Shown here piece by piece: positions 18,796 to 27,446 of a stretch of 64,000 bases of DNA. Both the position numbers and the translations under genes were made by a program. Numbering within the stretch: the first letter of the stretch is position 1; every line of letters begins with the position of its first letter. The stretch is from positions 4,205,501 to 4,269,500 of the forward strand of contig CP070896.1 in assembly GCA_017084465.1 (NCBI GenBank). The letters run 5' to 3'. Under the pieces are notes generated by a model. That model searched no databases. It was not told where the DNA came from and was given only the letters and a program-made list of their open reading frames with translations. This DNA is from Lacrimispora xylanisolvens. GTDB lineage: Bacteria; Bacillota; Clostridia; Lachnospirales; Lachnospiraceae.

Positions 18796-19738
18796 AATTT
18801 GGAAAACAGGCAGCATGCTCCGTTTCGTAATATTCTGTGAGAATATCCAAAAATGCTTTGGCGTATTTAGGCAGATACCGGTTTTTCTGATAAGCTGCAA
18901 TCAGTGTATTATCGTTTCTGTTTTTTCCCACGGAAAGACAGACAGAAGAGGAAGGCTCTCTGTTTCTTAAATAGTGATAATAACTTTCCGGTGCAAACGC
19001 AGCACCCAGCCCCTCCATGGCCAGACGAATGGACATCTCGCTGTTACGGGTATGGAGCAGTATTTCCGGTTCCATTTCATATTCTTCAAAAAGCTTTAAT
19101 GCGATTCCTCCCGTGTTCTGATCCGGATAAAGAAGAATGAAGGATTCCCCGGACAGAAGGCTTAAATCAATCCACGGATATTGAAAGCCTTCTTTTTTGA
19201 TTGCTTTTTCTGCCAGTGGATTCTCTGCAGATAACACAAGAATCATTTCCTCTTTCCCAATAATCTGATAATCCAGATCAGTCGGAAACTCATGCACATT
19301 ATAAAAGGTTAAGTCCACCGTATGATCCGTTAAGGTATGTTCGGCTACAAAATTGACTTCCTCCATCATATTGACGGTGACATTGGGATAAAGCCTGTGA
19401 AATTTCATCAGTGTGGGACCAATCAGACTGTTACCAAGCATGATGGGGAGAGCGATGTTTAGACGGCCGTGGTTATGGTGCATAATATCATCAAATTCAA
19501 TATTCCATCCCATTCCGTATTCCACAATCTTTTCCGCATAATGAATGTAACGCTCTCCGATATAAGTGGGATAATAACCGCTTCCCACCCGGTCAAATAA
19601 ACGGGTTCCCAGCTGCTGCTCTAAATTTTTTAAATATTTGCTTAAGGACGGCTGGGAAATAAAAAGCGTTTCCGCAGCTTTGCTGATGCTTTTATTTCTG
19701 GAAATAGCAAGAATGTATCGGGCTTCTTTTAAATCCAT
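18794..19738 (-). CDS. LysR family transcriptional regulator
   Basis: LysR-type regulator of 314 residues. Seen: N-terminal winged HTH MDLKEARYILAISRNKSISK, AAETLFISQPSLSKYLKNLE and GTRLFDRVGSGYYPTYIGER, the standard LysR HTH arrangement, followed by a periplasmic-binding-like effector domain. It is transcribed divergently from the ABC transporter operon across a 181-base gap containing the transporter promoter, the classic arrangement for a LysR protein controlling its neighbour. The co-inducer is unknown; the operon suggests a nucleobase-like ligand. Confidence 0.93.
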   Translation of the reverse strand: MDLKEARYILAISRNKSISKAAETLFISQPSLSKYLKNLEQQLGTRLFDRVGSGYYPTYIGERYIHYAEKIVEYGMGWNIEFDDIMHHNHGRLNIALPIMLGNSLIGPTLMKFHRLYPNVTVNMMEEVNFVAEHTLTDHTVDLTFYNVHEFPTDLDYQIIGKEEMILVLSAENPLAEKAIKKEGFQYPWIDLSLLSGESFILLYPDQNTGGIALKLFEEYEMEPEILLHTRNSEMSIRLAMEGLGAAFAPESYYHYLRNREPSSSVCLSVGKNRNDNTLIAAYQKNRYLPKYAKAFLDILTEYYETEHAACFPN

Positions 19739-19804
19739 GGTTGATTTCTCCTTTTTCTAAGTTGCCTATAGCTTTACTGCATAGAAAATATAGATTATAT
19801 GTAT

Positions 19805-19833
19805 TTGACGTACAGTATATCATAAATTATAAT
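19805..19833 (+). promoter_or_regulatory. Sigma-A type promoter of the ABC transporter operon
   Basis: TTGACG at 19805-19810 and TATAAT at 19828-19833 with a 17-base spacer, about 85 bases before the permease start and inside the LysR divergent region, so the LysR protein could act here. Confidence 0.75.
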
Positions 19834-19919
19834 AAATGTATAGATATAAATTAATTGTACTTATAAGTAGTTATAAGAAACAGCAATGTTTGGAGTGCTG
19901 AACGCATGGAGAGGTAAAA

Positions 19920-20753
19920 ATGAAGAAACGCAGTGCATTTGTAATGATAATTCCCGGGCTGGTGATTCTGGCAGTATGTCTGTTCCTTCCGCTTTTGAGA
20001 GTATTGATTCCATCTCTTCATACAGGAGAGTATCCCTTAAGCGCATACGTGTCATTTTTCCAGGATGAATATTATCGGAAAATCTTTGTAAGAACGGTAA
20101 AGGTCGCGTGCTTAACCACCGGATTTTGCATGGTACTTGGAGTTCCCACCGCATATTTTATCAGCCGGTGCGGGAAAAAATGGAGAGGGATCCTGTTGTC
20201 TGTTTCCATATTTCCCATGATGACCAATTCTGTAATCCGTAGCTTTGCCTGGATTAATATTTTAGGAAGCAACGGTCTGATTAACCGGATACTGGTTACA
20301 GCGGGGATTGTGGAAAAACCCCTAAAGCTGCTTTATACGGACTTCGCCATTATTATTGGTTCGGTTTATTTATTTCTTCCCCTTATGATCGTCACTGTGG
20401 CCGGTGTCATGGAGAATATTGGTGATGATATGATGGAGGCGGCTTTAAGTCTTGGAGCAAACAGAATCCGTGCTTTTATGAAGGTGATTTTCCCCATGAG
20501 TCTTCCGGGCATCATTGTGGGCGGGATCTTAGTATTTACAGGAACTTTAACTGCTTATACCACCCCTCAGCTGTTAGGAGGTAATAAAAACATGGTTCTT
20601 TCCACGTTTATTTACCAGAGAGCCATGAGTGTGGGAGACTGGGATGGCGCAGCCGTTATATCCCTGATCATGATTGTTGTAACACTTGCTGTAATCAAAG
20701 GATTTAATTCACTGGCAGCAAGACTGGACAAGAGAGGAGGAGACCATGCGTAA
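19920..20753 (+). CDS. ABC transporter permease (PotB-like)
   Basis: Inner-membrane permease of 277 residues with about six helices. Seen: a membrane segment after KKRSAFVMIIPGLVILAV, the domain YFISRCGKKWRGILLSVSIF, and the cytoplasmic EAA loop MMEAALSLGANRIRAFMKVI that contacts the ATPase. The sequence belongs to the spermidine/putrescine (PotB), iron(III) and 2-aminoethylphosphonate branch of importers. GAGAGG precedes ATG 19920. The 3' end overlaps the second permease gene by 8 bases. Confidence 0.9.
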   Translation: MKKRSAFVMIIPGLVILAVCLFLPLLRVLIPSLHTGEYPLSAYVSFFQDEYYRKIFVRTVKVACLTTGFCMVLGVPTAYFISRCGKKWRGILLSVSIFPMMTNSVIRSFAWINILGSNGLINRILVTAGIVEKPLKLLYTDFAIIIGSVYLFLPLMIVTVAGVMENIGDDMMEAALSLGANRIRAFMKVIFPMSLPGIIVGGILVFTGTLTAYTTPQLLGGNKNMVLSTFIYQRAMSVGDWDGAAVISLIMIVVTLAVIKGFNSLAARLDKRGGDHA

Positions 20754-21527
20754 AAATAAGATGCTCACTGTTTTTGCTGTTCTCGTATTTTGCTTTTTAA
20801 TATTGCCGCTGATTATTATTACAGTTACCGCTTTTGGCAAGGGCAGTGCAATCACCTTTCCCATCGAATCCTTTTCTGTGAAATGGTTTGTAAAGGTATT
20901 TACCACAAAATCCTTCCGTATCTCATTTTTAACCAGTCTTGAGATTGCCATGCTGGCGACAGTCATTGCCCTGCTGGTGGGAATACCGGCAGCCTATGCT
21001 CTGGCCAGATCCGGATTAAAGGGTAAGAACCTGATAAAATCCGTATTTCTTTCCCCTACCATAGTTCCGGGAATCGTAATCGGTTTTGTCCTTTATCAGT
21101 TCCTGGTTTTAACATTGAGAGTGCCAGTATTTATGGGATTATTAGCCGGACATTTTATGGTAACCCTGCCCTATGTGATCAGGGTGGTGGGTTCCAGCCT
21201 TGAGCAGTTTGATTTTCCACAGAGGAAGCGGCATGGAGTTTAGGCTGTGGAAAGCTCCGTGCATTTTTCCGGGTTGTACTTCCTAATATTACCTCCGGAA
21301 TCTCTGCTGCATTCATGCTGGCATTTATCAATTCCTTTAATAACATACCGGTATCCATGTTTCTTTCCGGACCGGGAGTATCCACCTTTCCGGCAACTTT
21401 AATGAATTATATTGAATATAATTATGACCCTACGGTGTCGGCAGTATCCGTATTATTGATGGCGGTTACAGTTCTTATGATGGTAATTGTAGATAAAACA
21501 CTGGGAATAGCCGCCCTGGCGAAATAG
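20746..21527 (+). CDS. ABC transporter permease (PotC-like), frame break as read
   Basis: Second permease of the importer. Seen: an N-terminal helix VFAVLVFCFLILPLIIITV, ATVIALLVGIPAAYALARSG, and, after the break, the EAA loop STEEAAWSLGCGKLRAFF and FMLAFINSFNNIPVSMFLSG. The frame breaks in a T run at 21213-21216 where one T is missing; restoring it joins QFDF to STEEAAW and gives about 260 residues, normal for PotC. ATG 20746 overlaps the end of the PotB-like gene, so the two are translationally coupled. Confidence 0.88.
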
Positions 21528-21539
21528 GAGGAATGTGAT

Positions 21540-22577
21540 ATGGCATATATGACACTGAAGGATATTGATGTCCGTTATGATAAGAAAAAACAAGTGTTAA
21601 AAGGATTAAATCTGGAAGTAAAGGAAGGGGAACTGGTGTCATTATTAGGCCCCAGCGGGTGCGGGAAAACCACCACTCTTCGTGTTGTGGCTGGATTTAT
21701 AGAACCTGAGAGCGGAGTATTTTCCCTTGACGGGGAAGACTTAACAAAGATTCCGGTTCACAAAAGGAACTTTGGTATTGTGTTCCAGAGCTATGCACTG
21801 TTCCCCCATTTAAATGTTTATGATAACGTTGCTTTTGGTTTAAAAATGAGAAAGCTTGATAAACAGCAGATTGACGAGAAAGTTAAAAATATTTTGGAAG
21901 TCTGCGGTCTTTCAGAATTTGAAAAACGTTTTCCCCAGCAGATGTCAGGCGGGCAGAGACAGAGAGTTGCTCTTGCCAGAGCCCTGGTAATTGAGCCAAA
22001 GCTTTTACTCCTTGACGAGCCCCTCAGCAATTTAGATGCAAAGCTTAGGATCAACATGCGTATGGAGATTAAGCGGATTCAGAAAAAGCTTGGAATTACC
22101 ACCTTATTTGTCACCCATGACCAGGAAGAATGTTTCTCCATCTCTGATAAGGTAGCGGTTATGAATCAGGGAATCATTGAGCAGTTTGATACGCCGGAGA
22201 ACATTTATCAGAGACCGGAAACGGAATTTGTGGCCAGATTTATCGGTTTTGAAAATTTCCTTACGTTAAATAAAGAAGGCAATGTATATAAAACCCAGGC
22301 TGGTACAGTATTTACAGTAGAGTCTGACAGAGACGGCGATTCTCTGGCAGGTACGATCAGGCCGGAAGATATTAGAATTGCAGGTGAGTCGGAAGATCGC
22401 AATGTTCTTACTGGAACAGTAGGTGTCCGGACATTCTTAGGAAAAAGCTATCAGTATGAAGTATTGACAGCGGAAGGCAAGTTTCTGGTAAGCAGACCGG
22501 CAGAAGAGGTTTATGAAGAGGGCAGTACCATTCGCCTGTATCTTCCTGAGTCAAAGCTCATTCTTGTAAATAAGTAA
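21540..22577 (+). CDS. ABC transporter ATP-binding protein (PotA-like)
   Basis: Cytoplasmic ATPase of 345 residues powering the importer. Seen: Walker A GPSGCGKTTT, Q-loop FQSYALFPHL, signature MSGGQRQRVALARAL, Walker B LLLLDEPLSNLD, switch His in FVTHDQEE, and a C-terminal TOBE domain containing TIRPEDIRI. Length and order match PotA/FbpC. GGAGG precedes ATG 21540. It lies between the permeases and the binding protein. Confidence 0.93.
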   Translation: MAYMTLKDIDVRYDKKKQVLKGLNLEVKEGELVSLLGPSGCGKTTTLRVVAGFIEPESGVFSLDGEDLTKIPVHKRNFGIVFQSYALFPHLNVYDNVAFGLKMRKLDKQQIDEKVKNILEVCGLSEFEKRFPQQMSGGQRQRVALARALVIEPKLLLLDEPLSNLDAKLRINMRMEIKRIQKKLGITTLFVTHDQEECFSISDKVAVMNQGIIEQFDTPENIYQRPETEFVARFIGFENFLTLNKEGNVYKTQAGTVFTVESDRDGDSLAGTIRPEDIRIAGESEDRNVLTGTVGVRTFLGKSYQYEVLTAEGKFLVSRPAEEVYEEGSTIRLYLPESKLILVNK

Positions 22578-22622
22578 CAACGGCGTAAAGCCGGCAAATG
22601 ATAAAAAGAGAGGATTAAAATT

Positions 22623-23729
22623 ATGAAAAAAGTATTGGCATTATCATTATGTGCAGCCATCGCACTGTCAGGCTGCGGCGCTGCTAAGAGTACAGGAGAA
22701 AGCACCACAGCAGGAACCGGCACCACAGCAGAACAGAGCACTGCCGCAGAAAAGAGCGCAGCTGGCGGAGATAAGAAACTGGTGTTATCCACTTACGGAT
22801 TAAGCGAAGATATTTCAGAAGAAGAAGTATACAAACCATTTGAAGATGAGTTTGGATGCAAAATTGTAACAGAGACAGGAAGCACCAATGAGCGCTATAC
22901 AAAGCTGTCTGCAGATTCTCAGAGTACCATCGATGTAATCGAGTTATCCCAGGCAATGACTGCAAAAGGAATCGAAGAGGGATTATTTGAGACCTTAGAT
23001 TTATCCAAGATTGAAAACAGCAAGTACTTAATCGGAACAGCAAAAACCATGGCAGATTCCGGACAGGGTGTTGCTTATACCATTAACAGCATTGGCATTA
23101 TGTATGATCCGAAAGCAGTTGGATTTGAAATCAACAGCTTTGATGATCTTTGGAAAGCAGAATTAGAAGGAAGCGTTGCGATTCCGGATATCACCACTAC
23201 CTTCGGTCCTGCCATGGTTTATATGGCAAGCGATCATGCAGGTGTTGATGTTACAACAGATAAGGGAGAGGCTGCATTTAAGGCACTGGAAGAATTAAAG
23301 CCGAACCTGGTTAAAACTTACGCAAAATCTTCTGACTTAATCAATATGTTTACCTCTGGTGAGATCAAGGCAGCGATTGTAGGAGATTTCGGCGTTCCCA
23401 CCATCAAACAGGCAAATCCGGATCTGGTTTATGTAACTCCTGATGTAACTTATGCGAACTTCAACACCATCAGCATTACCAAGAACTGCAAGGACAAAGA
23501 ACTGGCTTATGCATATATCAATTACCGCTTAAGCAAGGAACTTCAGGATAAGACAACCGAGGCACTCAATGAGGCACCAACAAACAATCAGGTAACGGTT
23601 GATGAAGAAAATGCAAAAAATATGACATACGGTAAAGCTGCTGAAAATGCAAAGGTTCTTGATTATTCCTTTGTAAACCCACTTTTAAAAGACTGGATTG
23701 ACCAGTGGAACCGTATTATTAACAGCTAA
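22623..23729 (+). CDS. ABC transporter substrate-binding lipoprotein (PotD-like)
   Basis: Extracellular solute-binding protein of 368 residues anchored as a lipoprotein. Seen: signal peptide MKKVLALSLCAAIALSGCG with lipobox LSGC, a Ser/Thr-rich linker to about residue 55, then a type-2 binding fold with IDVIELSQAM, GVAYTINSIGIMYDP and FNTISITKNCKDKELAYAYI typical of the PotD family. GAGAGGA precedes the ATG. The downstream adenine deaminase and amidohydrolase genes suggest the ligand may be a purine or related amine rather than a polyamine; the sequence alone does not decide. Confidence 0.88.
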   Translation: MKKVLALSLCAAIALSGCGAAKSTGESTTAGTGTTAEQSTAAEKSAAGGDKKLVLSTYGLSEDISEEEVYKPFEDEFGCKIVTETGSTNERYTKLSADSQSTIDVIELSQAMTAKGIEEGLFETLDLSKIENSKYLIGTAKTMADSGQGVAYTINSIGIMYDPKAVGFEINSFDDLWKAELEGSVAIPDITTTFGPAMVYMASDHAGVDVTTDKGEAAFKALEELKPNLVKTYAKSSDLINMFTSGEIKAAIVGDFGVPTIKQANPDLVYVTPDVTYANFNTISITKNCKDKELAYAYINYRLSKELQDKTTEALNEAPTNNQVTVDEENAKNMTYGKAAENAKVLDYSFVNPLLKDWIDQWNRIINS

Positions 23730-23740
23730 GGAATGAGAAT

Positions 23741-25453
23741 ATGAAGGTTGACTTACTGATTCAGAATGGATGGGTCTACCGGACATACAGGCAGTGTTTT
23801 GAAAAAGCGGACATTGCAGTGGTGGGGGAAAAGTTTTATGACGTTTCCCCTGCTTCCTGTTATGAGGCAGACCATGTGGTAGATGCAAAGGATAACTATA
23901 TTATACCGGGACTGATTGATATCCATATGCATATGGAGAGCTCCATGATCGGACCAGCGGAATTTTCCAGAGCGGTTCTTCCCTGGGGTGTCACGACAGT
24001 GGTCGCAGATCCTCATGAGATAGCCAATGTATTTGGAATGGAAGGTATCAGTCGGTTTATGGAAGTAAAAACGGATCTGGATATCTATTATGCCATCCCT
24101 TCCAGTGTTCCGGCAGCAGGTGAGGCGTATGAGACAACCGGCGGAGTCGTGGGAGAGGAAGAGGTTTTAAAGCTGTTAGAAGATGAACGGGTCATCTGTC
24201 TGGGAGAAGTGATGAATCACAGGGATTTAATTTCTCCGGAAGATACAAAAATAAAACGCCTGATTAAATTATGCCAGACAGCCAGCCGGGATATTAAGAT
24301 TGAAGGCCATTGCCCATCTCTTACAGGAAGGGATCTGGCAGCTTTTATAAGAGCCGGAGTGGATGCAGATCATACCCAGCAGACGCCGGAGTCTGTCCTG
24401 GAAAAAACGGATATGGGTATGTTTCTGGAGCTTCAGGGGAAATCATTAACCCAGGATGTGGTATCTGCCGTTGTGTCCCACGAGCTTTATGAAAATGTGG
24501 CACTTGTGACAGATGATGTCATGCCGGATCATTTGGTAACCGGACATTTAAACCGGATTCTCCGTCTGGCAGTGGAACAGGGAATGCCTGCAGAGAAAGC
24601 TGTCTATTGCAGTACTCTGACTCCAGCCAGAAGAATGGGATTAAATGACCGCGGAATGATAGCACCAGGGAAACTGGCTGATTTTATTATTTTAGAGGAT
24701 CTGCTCCAGTTCAATCCTCTGGCAGTTTATAAAAAGGGAAAGCTTTATGAGTCCCCCTCAAAAGAAGATAAAACCAGATATCCCGATGAGTTCTATCAGT
24801 CTGTAAAATGCCGGATTGCCTTAGAATCGGACTTTAAACTAAACCGTTGTAAAATAAAGGACGGAGAGGCAGTGGTGTCAGTCATGCAGGTTCAGGAGTA
24901 TGGAACCAGAATCTGTCATGTTAAACGCAGGATTGCAGTAAAAGATCACTGCCTTTGCTGGCAGGAAGCAGGGTTGTGCCTTGCTGTGGTTTACGAAAGA
25001 TACGGCAAAAACGGCAATGTCTCTTACGGCCTGGTAGAGAATGGATTAAAACTTCCAGGCGCTGTGGCAACCACCTGGAGTCATGACAGCCACAACCTTC
25101 TGGTTCTTGGAAATTCACCAAAGGATATGCTTCTGGCGCAGAACCGTGTGGTTCACATGCAGGGAGGCTATGTAACAGCCAGAGAGGGAGAAATAACCGC
25201 TTTTGTAAATCTTCCTGTAGGCGGAATTCTCTCTGATGAGGGACTTTATAAACTTTCCAAAAGCCTGGGTGAGGTTCGCCGGGAGATTGAGGATATGGGC
25301 TATAAAAACAGCAATGTGATCATGTCCATTTCAACCTTAACTCTGTTGGTTTCTCCGGAGTTAAAGCTCAGTGACAAGGGATTGTTTGATACGAAAGACA
25401 GGCAGGGAATTTCCCTGGTGGAAAAATACGAGTATGAAAAAGGAAAAGGTTGA
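23741..25453 (+). CDS. ade: Adenine deaminase
   Basis: Bacterial adenine deaminase (AdeC) of 570 residues, an amidohydrolase converting adenine to hypoxanthine plus ammonia. Seen: the N-terminal metal site GLIDIHMHMESSMIGPAEF, VTTVVADPHEIANVFG, IEGHCPSL, HTQQTPES, ALVTDDVMPDHL, and the C-terminal domain with VATTWSHDSHNLLVLG, all characteristic of the AdeC family rather than adenosine deaminases. It starts 12 bases after the binding-protein gene and shares the operon with the importer and a second amidohydrolase. Confidence 0.95.
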   Translation: MKVDLLIQNGWVYRTYRQCFEKADIAVVGEKFYDVSPASCYEADHVVDAKDNYIIPGLIDIHMHMESSMIGPAEFSRAVLPWGVTTVVADPHEIANVFGMEGISRFMEVKTDLDIYYAIPSSVPAAGEAYETTGGVVGEEEVLKLLEDERVICLGEVMNHRDLISPEDTKIKRLIKLCQTASRDIKIEGHCPSLTGRDLAAFIRAGVDADHTQQTPESVLEKTDMGMFLELQGKSLTQDVVSAVVSHELYENVALVTDDVMPDHLVTGHLNRILRLAVEQGMPAEKAVYCSTLTPARRMGLNDRGMIAPGKLADFIILEDLLQFNPLAVYKKGKLYESPSKEDKTRYPDEFYQSVKCRIALESDFKLNRCKIKDGEAVVSVMQVQEYGTRICHVKRRIAVKDHCLCWQEAGLCLAVVYERYGKNGNVSYGLVENGLKLPGAVATTWSHDSHNLLVLGNSPKDMLLAQNRVVHMQGGYVTAREGEITAFVNLPVGGILSDEGLYKLSKSLGEVRREIEDMGYKNSNVIMSISTLTLLVSPELKLSDKGLFDTKDRQGISLVEKYEYEKGKG

Positions 25454-26797
25454 AAAGTGTGAGAACGGTAATCGTAAATGCTAAAGTAGTAACCATGAAT
25501 CAAAAAGGGGAAATCTTTAATCCGGGTTTTGTGATGTTTGAAGATGACGTGATAACAATGACCGGAGAAATGAAGGACTTAAAGGGAGATGCCGCTCTGG
25601 CGGATGCAACACTTTTGGATGCCAGAAATGCAATCGTAATGCCCGGCATGATAAATCTTCATACCCACATGGGAATGATTCCGTTCCGGGGGCTTGGAGA
25701 TGACTGCAAGGACCGTCTTCGGGTCTTTCTGATTCCCATGGAGCAAAAATCCATGGATGAAGAACTGGTGTATCTCTCCACCCGCTATGCAGCCGCAGAA
25801 ATGCTTCTTTCCGGTGTCACTACGGTTATGGATATGTATTATTACGAAGAAGAGGCTGCAAAAGCCATGGATGAGATGGGGCTCAGAGCAATCGCCGGTC
25901 AGACCGTTATGGATGAGGGAGCCTGTGATTTTAAGGATCCGGGGGAAGCCATTGTTTACGGGGAAAACTTAATAAAAAAATATAAAAACCACCCAAGAAT
26001 TTCCGCCTGTATCGCGCCTCATGGCACCACCACCTGTTCTCCCGATCTATTAAAAGAGGCATACAGAATTGATTCTTTCTATGAAGTTCCTTTCACCCTT
26101 CATACGGCGGAAATGGATTATGAGATGGAATATTTTGAAAATGAGAAAAATATGACTCCGGTCAGTTTTTTAAACAGCATTGGAGTACTTGGGAAAGAAA
26201 CACTGGCTGCACATTGCATTCATATGACGGATGAGGATTTAGATCTTCTGAAGGAAAACCACGCGTCCGTTGCCCACTGTATCGGGTCCAATACAAAAGC
26301 TGCCAAGGGAGTTGCTCCGGTAAGCGGTATGAATCAGAGAGGGATTGCGGTTGGACTTGGAACAGACGGACCAGCAAGCGGAAATACGCTGGATATACTG
26401 ACCCAGATGAAACTGTGTGCAGATTTTCATAAATGAGACAAAGGACAGAAGTGCATTTCCTGCAAAAGACATCGTTGAGATGGCAACCATAAAGGGAGCG
26501 AAAGCTCTTGGACTTGATCACATAACCGGATCTCTGGAACCGGGAAAGCAGGCAGATCTGGTAGTGATAGAGACGGATTCTGTCAATATGTTTCCTGTCT
26601 ATGATCCTTATTCGGCCCTTGTTTACAGCGCCAATCCGTCTAATGTAGATTCTGTTTACGTGGCCGGAGAATGTCTGGTTGAAGGAAAACGATTGAAAAA
26701 AAGCAACATGGAAGAAATTCGAAACTGCCTTTTAAACAAAATGAAACAGACGGATTTTGGAAAATATATGGAGCTTAACCGGGATTTGGATCTGTAA
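25450..26797 (+). CDS. Amidohydrolase of the MTA/SAH deaminase - TrzA/SsnA type, frame break as read
   Basis: Metal-dependent aminohydrolase, corrected length near 448 residues. Seen: metal-binding NLHTHMGMIPFRGLGDD, SGVTTVMDMYYYEEE, HTAEM, AAHCIHMTDEDLDLL and GTDGPASGNTLDIL, then in the second frame DRSAFPAKDIVEMATIKGAK and EPGKQADLVVIE, which closes the composite domain. The break is at about 26430-26436. Starts at TTG 25450 overlapping the adenine deaminase TGA (GTG 25459 possible). Likely substrates are deaminated aminopurines or 5'-methylthioadenosine-like compounds; not resolved. Confidence 0.85.
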
Positions 26798-26860
26798 ATA
26801 AAAGTCAGCTGGTATCAGATTCTAAGATCCGGCAACAATATAAAAAGAGGATATAAGTAT

Positions 26861-26889
26861 TTGACAACTATTTGCCCCTGTGGTAAACT
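26861..26889 (+). promoter_or_regulatory. Sigma-A type promoter of rpsO
   Basis: Perfect TTGACA at 26861-26866 and TAAACT at 26884-26889 with a 17-base spacer. The roughly 85-base leader that follows has complementary GGTACC/GGTAC segments (26911-26916 and 26946-26950) that could form an S15-binding autoregulatory fold; this last point is inference. Confidence 0.8.
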
Positions 26890-26985
26890 ATATCAGTATG
26901 AATACGCGCCGGTACCCGGTATTTCGGACACTCCATCCATTGCTTGGTACAAGGTGAGAATCTTAAATTTAAGGAGGAAATCAAC

Positions 26986-27253
26986 ATGATTTCAAAGGAA
27001 AAGAAAGCAGCTATTATTTCTGAATATGGCAGAAAGCCTGGCGATACAGGTTCACCGGAAGTTCAGATCGCAATTCTGACAGAGAGAATCACAGAGTTAA
27101 CAGATCATCTTCAGCAGAATCCCAAAAGATCATCATTCCAGAAGAGGTCTTCTGATGATGGTTGGACAGAGAAGAGGTCTTCTTGATTACTTAAAGAAAA
27201 CCGATCTTGAAGGATATCGTACTTTAATTGAGAAGTTAGGAATCAGAAAATAA
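26986..27253 (+). CDS. rpsO: 30S ribosomal protein S15, one-base insertion as read
   Basis: Small-subunit protein S15, which binds 16S rRNA and forms inter-subunit bridge B4. Seen: [17 protein letters not shown], then [19 protein letters not shown], frame break, and in the next frame [17 protein letters not shown] and [10 protein letters not shown], both invariant S15 regions. One extra A in the run at 27124-27127 explains the break: the span is 268 bases, exactly 88 codons plus stop plus one base. Because S15 is single-copy and nearly essential, this is strong evidence for a sequencing error. AAGGAGG at 26971-26977 precedes the ATG. Followed by pnp, the usual order. Confidence 0.95.
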
Positions 27254-27261
27254 TAACCATT

Positions 27262-27285
27262 TAGGGTGGAGAACTTCTCCACCCT
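27262..27285 (+). terminator. Intergenic hairpin after rpsO
   Basis: Perfect 10-bp stem TAGGGTGGAG / CTCCACCCTA with a 5-base loop, 9 bases after the rpsO stop. The following bases (TCTGTCTATT) are only weakly T-rich, so it may be a weak terminator or an RNA-stabilising or processing hairpin that allows read-through into pnp. Confidence 0.6.
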
Positions 27286-27314
27286 ATCTGTCTATTAAGA
27301 AAAGGATGTTAAAA

Positions 27315-27411
27315 GTAGAAGTATCCCCCGAGACCGCTGATGTACGCGTAAAAATAAGGCTTAAAACACGGAGTTTTTTACGCGCAGATCAGTAGTTTCG
27401 GCATCTTCTAC
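27315..27411 (+). promoter_or_regulatory. Long structured leader hairpin of pnp
   Basis: An extended stem of about 97 bases just upstream of pnp. Pairing reads outward to inward as follows: GTAGAAG 27315-27321 with CTTCTAC 27405-27411; CCGAGAC 27328-27334 with GTTTCGG 27395-27401; GCTGAT 27336-27341 with ATCAGT 27388-27393; CGCGTAAAAA 27345-27354 with TTTTTACGCG 27375-27384; 20-base apical loop. No T tract follows. In E. coli the pnp leader carries a long hairpin cut by RNase III and then degraded by PNPase for autoregulation; a similar role here is inference. Confidence 0.7.
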
Positions 27412-27446
27412 TGTTAATATAAATTTATTTTTAAGGAGATACCAGT

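Noticed and set aside
27262..27285. Strong terminator separating rpsO from pnp
   Set aside because: The stem is good but the tail is not a real T tract, and I see no clear consensus promoter between it and pnp, so read-through is expected.
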